From Corynebacterium auriscanis (GTDB lineage Bacteria; Actinomycetota; Actinomycetes; Mycobacteriales; Mycobacteriaceae): 64,000 nt of DNA. The translations under genes were made by a program, and so were the position numbers. The stretch is from contig NZ_CP047046.1 in assembly GCF_030408435.1 (NCBI RefSeq), forward strand, positions 1,966,572 through 2,030,571. The letters are read 5' to 3'. The notes beneath the pieces were generated by a model. The model did no database searches, was not told the origin of the DNA, and worked only from the letters and a program-made list of their open reading frames with translations. How positions within the stretch are numbered: the stretch's first letter is position 1; the number at the start of each line of letters is the position of its first letter. Below are positions 6,171 through 13,637 of the stretch, one piece after another.

Positions 6171-9100
6171 CTAACCGTTGCGCTTTTCCTGCAGCTCCGC
6201 CACTGCCTTATCCAGCTCGTCCAGTGCCTTACCGAACTCCTCGAAGGATCCGCTCTGGCGCGTCTCCTTCACCTTGTCCATCGCGTCGCGAACCTTCTTC
6301 TCCGGCGTGGTATCCACGTTCGCGCCGTCGCCCTGGGCCTGGGCGCCCTTCTCGTCATCCTTGCTTTCCGCGCCTTTGTCGCCCTTGCCGCCCGTGTCAC
6401 CCTTGTCAGTTTCGCCACTGGGGTTCTTGACACTACCATCGACCTCCTTGATGTCGGTCGCAGCCGAAGCATCAATGCCAACTTGGCTCAGTGCCTCCGC
6501 AATCGTCGGTGCGTAACCCACCTGGCCCTTGTAGCTGACGAGCACACGCAGCAACTTCGGGAACGCCGAATCCTGCCCCTTACGCTCGGAGTACACCGGC
6601 TCCACGTACAGGATCTGACCATCGCCCACCGGTAGGGTCAGCAGATTACCGTTCTTCAACTCGTTGGAGCCCTCCAACAGGGTGCGCTCCCGCGCAATCT
6701 CACCAGAGGACATCATCGTGTCCTGTGCCTGCGCCGGCCCCTGCGTCTGCGTATTCGTAGGCAGCACACGAACGTAGATCTTTCCGTAATTATCCGGGTC
6801 GCTGGAAACCGTCATGTGGGACGCGAGGAATTCTCGGCGCAGACCGCGGAAGGGGGACGTCAGCTGGAAGGAAGCCTTTCCCGTTACCGGATCAGCGGCC
6901 ACCAAGTAGTACGGTGGCTGTGCCAAATCAGAACGATTCTTCGGCGCGGTGGGATCCGAAGGCACAGACCAGAAGGCGTCGTTCTGGAAGAAGACCCCGG
7001 GATCGGAAACGTGGTACTTGGCGATCAGCTCGCGCTGCACCTTAAACATGTCCTCAGGGAAACGGAGGTGGCTGCGGAGGTCATCGGAGATCTCGCTCTT
7101 GGGCTTAACCACATCCGGGAACGCCTTGCGCCAAGCCTTCAGCACCGGATCCTTATCGTCAAATTCGTATAGGTCCACACTGCCGTCATACGCATCCACC
7201 ACAGCCTTCACCGAGTTACGGATGTAGCTGACGTCATTGGAAACAATCTGATTCTGGTTCACGCCGCCCGGATTCGTTGCATCCGCGGTCGTATCCGTCA
7301 GCGACATACGCTGGGAGTACGGCAGGTTGTCCAAGGTGGTGTAGCCATCCACGATCCACTTGATCCGACCATCCATCACCACGGGATACGTCTTAGAATC
7401 CGTCGTCAGCCACGGAGCCACCTTGTGCACGCGTTCGCGGGGATCGCGCTCAAAGAGGATCTTGGACCCATCACCGATCCGGTCGGTCAACAACATGTTC
7501 ATCGACTCGAAGTGAATGGAAAACATCAGGCGGTTGAAGTAGTTGGAAACGTTCACCCCGCCCTTGCCTGTGTACGTGTAGTTCTTCGCGTCCGTATCGT
7601 ATTCCAGATCCTCATCCGTGCCGCGGTTAGCCACGATGGCGTAATCGGAATTCGCCTGAGTAGAAGAAGCGATAACCGGACCGAAGTAGATACGAGGCTG
7701 TGGCAGGTCCACGCGCAGCTCGCCGTCCTGCTTACCTGATTCGTTGGATTGCAGGTCAGCCGTGGTGTACACAGGGTACCCACCACGGTCGGAACCAGCT
7801 TCGCGAGCCACCGCATCTACCTTGCGCGCAGGAGCCGCAATGAAACCATTGCCGTGGGTGTACACCGTGTGCCGGTTCAGCCAGTCCGTCTGGTTCCCCG
7901 TCAGCGCATTGGGGTCCAACTCACGGGCAGCCACCACGAAGTCGCGCATCTTGCCATCCACCTGGTACCGGTCGATGGCCAGCTCCTTCGGGAACCCGTA
8001 GAAGTTGCGCAACTGCTTTTGCTGCGTGAACGTGGGGTTCAGGATCTCGGGATCCAGCAAGCGGATGTTGGACAGAGTTTCATCGTCTTGAGCGATGGAC
8101 TTCGTGTCCTTAGCATCGTCGCCCTCGGAAGCGCCCCACTTCTGGTCGTACGTCACATGGTCATCGCCAATGTTGTAGGCGAATCGGGTGGCCTCAATAT
8201 TGCGGCCGATGTACTCGCGCTCCTTTTCCGCACGGTTGGGCGAAACGGAGAACTGCTCCAACACCAACGGCCATGCCACACCGATCACAAGGGTGGAACC
8301 AACCATCAGCGCTACCGCCAAGGCCGGGATACGCAGGTCCTTAATAACAACGGTGAAAAAGAACAGGGCAGCGACGAACAAACTGATAACCAGCATGACA
8401 ATCTGCGCGGGCAGCTTGGCGTTGATGTCGGTGTACGAAGCACCAGTAAACGTCTGATGGGCCGTATTCATCAAGGCGTAGCGCTGGAACCAGTACCCCA
8501 CTGCCTTCAAGACGATCCACGCCCCGGCAATAACCGCCAACTGTCGGCGGGCTGGTACGGAAATCTTCGCCTTCTCCCCCAACCGCGGGTTACCCGTCGT
8601 GATGGACCCCAGCAGATAGTGTCCTACCGCATTGATGACGAAGGCGAGAACCAGCAGAATGCTGAAGGTGCCCAGTATCAATTGCAGCATGGGCAGATTA
8701 AACGCGTAGAACCCTAGGTCCTTTCCGAACTGCGGGTCGTTGACCCCAAAGGGTTCGCCGTTGAGGAACATCAACGCGGTCCGCCAGTTATTTTGTGCCA
8801 CAAGCCCCGTGATCAAACCAACGAAAACGGGCACTCCCACCAGAAACGGCCGCAGGTTCTTCCGAATCAGTGGCCGCAGCTCCACCAGGGGCGAATCGCT
8901 GGACATTGCCGATCCCGGATTTGGTTTAGTGCGGTAGGCCAAAAAGGCTGCCAGCCACGCCAGCAGCGCACCCACCAGCCCAAAAACAACGAACAACACG
9001 ATGCGGGCCACCAGTACATTCAGGAACACACCGGAGTGTTCCACAGACCTGAACCATGTGAAATCCGTGTACGTGCGCACGAGGACGGGGATAAGGAAAA

Positions 9101-9200
9101 ACGCCGCAGCGATTATGGCAGCGAGAGCTCCCAGGATCTTCGAGCGGCGCGAGGGGGAGGTTCGGTTCGGGGAGGAACCGGGACGTTTTGGAGTCGACAT
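6171..9200 (-). CDS. UPF0182 family integral membrane protein
   Basis: The product is about 1009 residues, of the UPF0182 (COG1615) family that is widespread in actinobacteria and of unknown function. The N-terminal third contains roughly seven hydrophobic helices, the first being the GALAAIIAAAFFLIPVLV segment. A large extracytoplasmic region follows, with family landmarks such as RNFYGFPKELAIDRY and FNRLMFSIHF. The C terminus (after about 920) is highly charged and low-complexity. I prefer ATG 9200 over the in-frame TTG at 9206. Its partner across the intergenic region is the divergent PPA1309 gene, and the same neighbourhood (UPF0182 next to a PDZ-S16 protease) occurs in mycobacteria. Confidence 0.9.
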   Translation of the reverse strand: MSTPKRPGSSPNRTSPSRRSKILGALAAIIAAAFFLIPVLVRTYTDFTWFRSVEHSGVFLNVLVARIVLFVVFGLVGALLAWLAAFLAYRTKPNPGSAMSSDSPLVELRPLIRKNLRPFLVGVPVFVGLITGLVAQNNWRTALMFLNGEPFGVNDPQFGKDLGFYAFNLPMLQLILGTFSILLVLAFVINAVGHYLLGSITTGNPRLGEKAKISVPARRQLAVIAGAWIVLKAVGYWFQRYALMNTAHQTFTGASYTDINAKLPAQIVMLVISLFVAALFFFTVVIKDLRIPALAVALMVGSTLVIGVAWPLVLEQFSVSPNRAEKEREYIGRNIEATRFAYNIGDDHVTYDQKWGASEGDDAKDTKSIAQDDETLSNIRLLDPEILNPTFTQQKQLRNFYGFPKELAIDRYQVDGKMRDFVVAARELDPNALTGNQTDWLNRHTVYTHGNGFIAAPARKVDAVAREAGSDRGGYPVYTTADLQSNESGKQDGELRVDLPQPRIYFGPVIASSTQANSDYAIVANRGTDEDLEYDTDAKNYTYTGKGGVNVSNYFNRLMFSIHFESMNMLLTDRIGDGSKILFERDPRERVHKVAPWLTTDSKTYPVVMDGRIKWIVDGYTTLDNLPYSQRMSLTDTTADATNPGGVNQNQIVSNDVSYIRNSVKAVVDAYDGSVDLYEFDDKDPVLKAWRKAFPDVVKPKSEISDDLRSHLRFPEDMFKVQRELIAKYHVSDPGVFFQNDAFWSVPSDPTAPKNRSDLAQPPYYLVAADPVTGKASFQLTSPFRGLRREFLASHMTVSSDPDNYGKIYVRVLPTNTQTQGPAQAQDTMMSSGEIARERTLLEGSNELKNGNLLTLPVGDGQILYVEPVYSERKGQDSAFPKLLRVLVSYKGQVGYAPTIAEALSQVGIDASAATDIKEVDGSVKNPSGETDKGDTGGKGDKGAESKDDEKGAQAQGDGANVDTTPEKKVRDAMDKVKETRQSGSFEEFGKALDELDKAVAELQEKRNG

Positions 9201-9313
9201 GCTCAAGGTTGCTCAGGTCTCCATCAGGGTTAGTCAATTAGCAAACGTGCCCCCAGAATACGTAAAATCCAGCTCGAACCATAAATCTCTTTATTGCGGA
9301 AAGGCACCTACCC

Positions 9314-9835
9314 ATGTCCCTCGACCTGCACGACGATCGTATCCTCAACGCCGCTTTACGCGAAGCTGTTGATTTCGTGCACGCCGAGGGGTGGGACCAA
9401 CCAGCCACGCTATTCGCTCTGGTGCCTTTTGCTTTGGTTGCCGACGCCCTCGAGCTCGAAGACGGCGCCAATCCTTTGGCTCTCGTGGTCCAGGAAGACG
9501 TACCGGATCACATCCAGCCGGGGTCCGAAGAACTCGGAGAATTTATTGCGACCGTCACGTGGCCGGAACAGGTCGTGGGCGCGATCGTGGCTCAGGAAAT
9601 CACTTTCGTGAATTCCGCAGAGGGCGCCGACCGCACGCCGCGCGCCGCGCGGCTATTTTCCGGAATCCTCGACGACCGCAATGGATCGGGTGCCGAGCGC
9701 AGCATTGTGCAGTTGCGGCCCACGGACGAACAACTCGCAGCTGACCCGTTCGCGCAAGACAAAATCGAGCTGATGGGCGGGGACGATTTGGCGCCGGGCG
9801 TCATCGCAACCCTGCGGCACACATTCGCCGAGTAA
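9314..9835 (+). CDS. PPA1309 family protein
   Basis: The 173-residue acidic cytoplasmic protein resembles the actinobacterial PPA1309 family (function unknown). Supporting features are the length and the sequences LREAVDFVHAEGWDQPATLFALVP near the N terminus and LRPTDEQLAADP in the C-terminal half. The ATG at 9314 follows GGAAAGG. A TAAAAT at 9263-9268 is a plausible -10. The last codons (RHTFAE and stop) are duplicated 71 bp downstream as non-coding DNA. It is divergent from UPF0182 and convergent with the S16 protease gene. Confidence 0.8.
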   Translation: MSLDLHDDRILNAALREAVDFVHAEGWDQPATLFALVPFALVADALELEDGANPLALVVQEDVPDHIQPGSEELGEFIATVTWPEQVVGAIVAQEITFVNSAEGADRTPRAARLFSGILDDRNGSGAERSIVQLRPTDEQLAADPFAQDKIELMGGDDLAPGVIATLRHTFAE

Positions 9836-9920
9836 TCGGCCAGTTCCGCGTGGGTCGCGCACACCACCGCAGCCATCGTGTTGGGTGGCACACATTCGCC
9901 GAGTAATCGGCCAGTTCCGC
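9816..9920. repeat. 34-bp direct repeat carrying the PPA1309 gene end
   Basis: A 34-bp block starting GGCACACATTCGCCGAGTAA is identical at 9816-9849 and 9887-9920, period 71 bp. The first copy holds the last six codons, the TAA and 14 bp of 3' flank; the second is purely intergenic and abuts the stop of the convergent gene. Confidence 0.92.
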
Positions 9921-9930
9921 CGAGTGACCT

Positions 9931-11031
9931 CTAGCTGCCGGTGCAGACCTGTGGTTCCTCGCCCGCATTCAGTTTATTGAGCTGGTCGACCGCGGTCGTG
10001 AGCTTATCGACCTTTACCAACTTAATTCCCTTGTCCTGCACGGAATCCGGGATGGTGACGGCCTCTGCACAGTTGTCCTCGGGAACGAGGAAGACTTTGG
10101 CTCCCGCATCTGCGGCGGCCGCGATCTTGTGCGTGATACCTCCGATGGGCCCCACATTGCCCTCAGAATCGATGGTTCCGGTGCCGGCGATGAACTTCCC
10201 GCCGGTGAGTTCCCCCGGGGACAGCTTGTCCACCACCGCGAGGGAGAACATCAACCCAGCCGAGGGGCCACCGATATCGTTGAGGTTGTAGTTCACGCGC
10301 ACATCACCGGCAGGCTGAGCCACGCTGGTTACACCCAAGAATGCCTTGGGGCCTTTCGCTCCCTGTGGGAGGAACTCCTTGGGGGTTTCCGCGAGCTTCA
10401 CCTCGACCTCTTGCGTACGGGCGTGCCGCAGCACCTTGATCTTGACGGTTTCGCCCGGCTTCCGCGCCCCGATCTTCTTGGCTAGGTCGGCGGGCACGGT
10501 GATTTTCTCCCCTCCCACCTCGGTGATCACGTCGTTGACCTCCAGCACGTCCTTGGCGGGGCCCTTATCGCTCAAGTCCACCACCATGGTTTCCATGGGA
10601 CGGTTCAGGTACTTCATTGCCGCGCTTGTAGCGTTCGACTCACTCGCGGCGAAGGCTGCATTGTTTTGTTCCTGCACCTGCTCCGGACTCACTCCCGAAG
10701 GAAAAACCTGCTCGATGGGAACCAGAGTGTCATCGGTAGCGATCCAACGCCCCAGCGCCTGTGCCAAGGTCATGTTGGTGCGCACCGCAACGGTTGTCAT
10801 GTTGAGGTTGCCACTGGTTTTGTCGACCTCCGCTCCGGAGATCTCCACCACATCTTTGCCGTCAACGTTCCCCAACGTATTAAAAGTCGGTCCCTTACCT
10901 TGGGCTGCGTAGGGAACGGTCAGGTCAATATTCGTGCCGGGTACCTGTGGCAATCCCACGAGGGAGGCCAGCACCACGACGGGTACCGCGCCAAGCACGA
11001 CGGTCCTGTTACGACGATTCCAAAAACTCAC
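9931..11031 (-). CDS. Membrane-anchored PDZ domain / Lon-type (S16) serine protease
   Basis: The 366-residue YlbL-type protease has one N-terminal membrane segment (about 10-28), a PDZ domain (about 148-205) for substrate tails, and a C-terminal Lon-like S16 domain. The catalytic dyad is visible: Ser257 in GGPSAGL and Lys302 in GGITHK. It faces the cell exterior and probably degrades or processes envelope proteins; no specific substrate is known to me. The start is GTG at 11031. The gene is divergent from the Zincin_2 gene across 138 nt. The pairing with UPF0182 and Zincin_2 neighbours matches mycobacteria. Confidence 0.88.
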   Translation of the reverse strand: MSFWNRRNRTVVLGAVPVVVLASLVGLPQVPGTNIDLTVPYAAQGKGPTFNTLGNVDGKDVVEISGAEVDKTSGNLNMTTVAVRTNMTLAQALGRWIATDDTLVPIEQVFPSGVSPEQVQEQNNAAFAASESNATSAAMKYLNRPMETMVVDLSDKGPAKDVLEVNDVITEVGGEKITVPADLAKKIGARKPGETVKIKVLRHARTQEVEVKLAETPKEFLPQGAKGPKAFLGVTSVAQPAGDVRVNYNLNDIGGPSAGLMFSLAVVDKLSPGELTGGKFIAGTGTIDSEGNVGPIGGITHKIAAAADAGAKVFLVPEDNCAEAVTIPDSVQDKGIKLVKVDKLTTAVDQLNKLNAGEEPQVCTGS

Positions 11032-11169
11032 CTGTTATACCTTAGTGCCTTGGCACGACGACACGAATGGACCGCACGACTACGCGCGTGTTCACATTCG
11101 CGCGCCAAGTAACTGTATGTTCGCTACCAGCGCACACACACGACCAGCGCAAACCGGTACGGTGGTAGC

Positions 11170-12585
11170 ATGAGTAAATTCGGTTTCGGATCCAACGGCT
11201 CAGATGACGATTCCGAGGACGACCGCAGGGACGATAACCACAACGATCCCTTTGGATTTTTCTTCGGTGGCAACATGGGCCGTGGCCACATGGGCGGCAA
11301 CATGGGTGGTGGAAACATGGGTGACCTGTTCAACCACATCGGCTCTATGCTCAGCGGTTTCGGTGCGGATATGAACAGCCCTGAAGGCAAGGGCAGCGTG
11401 AATTATGCGGTGGCCGAACGCATCGCCCGGCAGCACATTGCGCAAGCCCAGAAGGATAAGCGGCCCGAATCCACCCAGTCCCAGGCCGTCGCAGAATCCG
11501 TGCGCCTCGCGGAACTGTGGCTGGATGAAGCCACTCCCCTTCCCGCCGGCGCGTCCAGCTCCGTGGCATTCGGCCCCGTGCAGTGGCTCGAAGAAACCCT
11601 GCCCACCTGGAAGCGGGTTATCACTCCCCTCGCCGACAAGCTAGGGGATGCTGCGCTCACCGGTATGCCGGAAGAGCTCCAAGGGCAGCTGGGACCGATG
11701 GAGGGAATTCTCAAGCAAATCAACTCCATGAATTTCGGCACCCAACTGGGGGCCACCTTGGGAGAAATGGCCAAGGACGTGGTGCATTCGACCCAGTGGG
11801 GCGTGCCGCTGGCCAACGGCAGCACCGCTGCGGTGTCCACGGCTCACTTGGACAGCGTGGCGTCGAAACTAGGCTGCGAAAAGCAGGAAGCCCTGATTTA
11901 CCTCGCCGCCCGCGAAGCAGCCCACCACCGACTTTTCCAGCACATTCCATGGCTGGAGGAGCGCCTCATCCTGGACGTGGAGGAATACGCGGCGGGCCTC
12001 ACGTTGGATGATTCGAAGATGCGGGACGCAATGGGCGAGTTCAATCCCGAGTCCATGGGCGACCCAGCGCGTATGCAGGAGATGATGGACAAGCTCCAGG
12101 GCCAGGACCTCTCCCCTGAGGTGGTCAGCACCAATGCGCACGCCCGCGAGCGTTTGGAAACCAGCCTGTCCTTGATTGAGGGGTGGGTGGACTACGTGGT
12201 CGGCACCGCACTGGAAGGGCGCATTCCCAATGCCGCAATGATCGGCGCCGCGTGGAGCTCGTTCCGCAACAATGGCTCCCCGGCAATGGATGCGCTGACC
12301 AAGGCCGTCGGCATCAGTTTCACGGCTCCAAAAGCCAACGAAGCTGCGGACCTGTGGCGTCGACTAGAAGAGGCCGTAGGCCAAGACCGCCGCGACAAAG
12401 TATGGGATCATCCCGACTTCCTTCCGGTAAGCTCTGACTTGGACAATCCCGCCGCCTTCATCGGGCACGTGGCTCTCGATGACAAAGAAATGGAAGACTT
12501 CAACCCCATCAGCGAAATCGAGAAGCTCGAGGCCGAGATGAAGAAGCGGATCGAAGGGGAAGACAAGGACGATAATCAAAACTAG
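11170..12585 (+). CDS. Zincin_2 family putative zinc metalloprotease (DUF2342)
   Basis: The 471-residue cytoplasmic protein has a Gly/Met/Asn-rich acidic N terminus (residues 1-70) followed by the conserved helical DUF2342/Zincin_2 domain. The family motif EAAHHRLFQHIPWLEE (249-264) resembles a degenerate zincin helix, with H252/H253 and H258 as possible metal ligands. No proteolysis has been shown to my knowledge. The -10 TACGGT at 11158-11163 is 6 nt from the ATG, so the mRNA is probably leaderless. The E1-like gene starts 18 nt after its stop, a linkage also seen in mycobacteria. Confidence 0.85.
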   Translation: MSKFGFGSNGSDDDSEDDRRDDNHNDPFGFFFGGNMGRGHMGGNMGGGNMGDLFNHIGSMLSGFGADMNSPEGKGSVNYAVAERIARQHIAQAQKDKRPESTQSQAVAESVRLAELWLDEATPLPAGASSSVAFGPVQWLEETLPTWKRVITPLADKLGDAALTGMPEELQGQLGPMEGILKQINSMNFGTQLGATLGEMAKDVVHSTQWGVPLANGSTAAVSTAHLDSVASKLGCEKQEALIYLAAREAAHHRLFQHIPWLEERLILDVEEYAAGLTLDDSKMRDAMGEFNPESMGDPARMQEMMDKLQGQDLSPEVVSTNAHARERLETSLSLIEGWVDYVVGTALEGRIPNAAMIGAAWSSFRNNGSPAMDALTKAVGISFTAPKANEAADLWRRLEEAVGQDRRDKVWDHPDFLPVSSDLDNPAAFIGHVALDDKEMEDFNPISEIEKLEAEMKKRIEGEDKDDNQN

Positions 12586-12603
12586 GGGCATCCTGGGGGG
12601 ACA

Positions 12604-13428
12604 ATGCTCTTTTTACCGACGACCACGTCGGTGATTGCCCGGCCGGGTGTGGGACTGCAGTTCCACATTCTGCCGGAGCACGCCGTGATTCTGCCGCTGC
12701 CCACGACCGTTCGGATTGGGCAGGTTGCACACGTTATGCTGGGCTGTCGCTTGGGTTCGGAACGCTCCACCGTGATCGCTAACCTTGGATACTGTGGTAT
12801 GGATACGGCGGTCGCCACGGACATCGTGGGTGAACTTATTCGCGCTCGGATCCTGCTGCCCAAAGCGCCACCGGCTCAGGTGCGGTTGTTGCACACGGGG
12901 CAGTTAACTTCCGCCACGCACGCTGCATTGTTGGCCAAGGATATCGACGCCCACATGGTCAGCCTCGACGCCACCACCAGGTCCACCAGCACCTTATTGC
13001 TTGGGGGCATGGTGTTTCCGCCCGGTGACGTACAGTTTTCCCTCATGGCTCATCGCGTGCCACACCTTCCCTTTGGGGTCATCGACGAGCGCGTGGTGAT
13101 CGGTCCCTTGGTCGTGCCAGGAAAAACCGCCTGCCTATCATGCTTCGACCAGCATTATCGACAATTCGATGCTGGGTGGCGGGGCGTACGGATGCAGGCC
13201 ACCGCGCGGCCGGCGGGTGCGGCAGCAACGGCTTCGACCGTGGCGGCCACGATTGTGGCGGAGTTAGTGCACCGGCATATGCTGCAGTGGATCGCTACGG
13301 GTCGGCCCGACGAAGGTATTCCCGCTGCCTTGATTGGCCGCACCATCTTGGATCCCAGTACGGGCCGCAGCGAGGTCACCCACGTGGCGCCTGCCACGGA
13401 TTGTCCGGTGTGCCGGTTGGCGGGTTAA
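12604..13428 (+). CDS. E1-like / cyclodehydratase-type protein with paired CxxC zinc site
   Basis: The 274-residue product is related to the ThiF/E1-like 'bacteriocin biosynthesis cyclodehydratase' proteins. Family traits are a winged-helix-like N-terminal part, the phrase VVIGPLVVPGKTACLSC, and two CxxC pairs (177-180 and 267-270) that would form one zinc tetrad. No YcaO enzyme, precursor peptide or exporter is nearby, and the gene is conserved beside the Zincin_2 gene in relatives, so it is more likely a housekeeping protein of unknown function than a RiPP enzyme. The ATG follows a strong TGGGGGGAC site. Its 3' end is part of an 83-bp tandem repeat. Confidence 0.75.
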   Translation: MLFLPTTTSVIARPGVGLQFHILPEHAVILPLPTTVRIGQVAHVMLGCRLGSERSTVIANLGYCGMDTAVATDIVGELIRARILLPKAPPAQVRLLHTGQLTSATHAALLAKDIDAHMVSLDATTRSTSTLLLGGMVFPPGDVQFSLMAHRVPHLPFGVIDERVVIGPLVVPGKTACLSCFDQHYRQFDAGWRGVRMQATARPAGAAATASTVAATIVAELVHRHMLQWIATGRPDEGIPAALIGRTILDPSTGRSEVTHVAPATDCPVCRLAG

Positions 13429-13594
13429 CTACGTGTACTCGGGCTAACGTCCATCTCGAGTCATCATCCCCGCCATCACGTGTGCGCCCGGTGTGCCGGT
13501 TGGCGGGTTAACTACGTGTACTCGGGCTAACGTCCATCTCGAGTCATCATCCCCGCCATCACGTGTGCGCCCGGTGTGCCGGTTGGCGGGTTAA
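13405..13594. repeat. 83-bp tandem repeat (2.3 copies) at the E1-like gene end
   Basis: Copies begin at 13405, 13488 and 13571 with CCGGTGTGCCGGTTGGCGGG. The first two 83-bp units are identical by eye, and the third stops after GGTTAA. The first 24 bp of each unit are the last codons (CPVCRLAG end) plus the TAA, and the rest is 3' flank. The arrangement is A-B-A-B-A. The spacers are identical, so it is not a CRISPR. Confidence 0.95.
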
Positions 13595-13637
13595 TTACGC
13601 AGCCTCATCAAGATTCATCCACGACAGGCGTGAATTC

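Noticed and set aside
7749..8717. 322-codon open frame opposite UPF0182
   Set aside because: Shadow frame rich in Arg, Gln and His with no family features.
12604..13428. RiPP (thiazole/oxazole peptide) biosynthetic cluster with the peptide gene at 152
   Set aside because: The loci are 12 kb apart, there is no YcaO, dehydrogenase or exporter, and the E1-like gene sits in conserved housekeeping order.
13405..13594. Possible CRISPR array
   Set aside because: The intervening segments are identical, the repeat contains a gene end, and no cas genes are near; it is a plain tandem repeat. The same applies to 35.0 and 63.4 kb.
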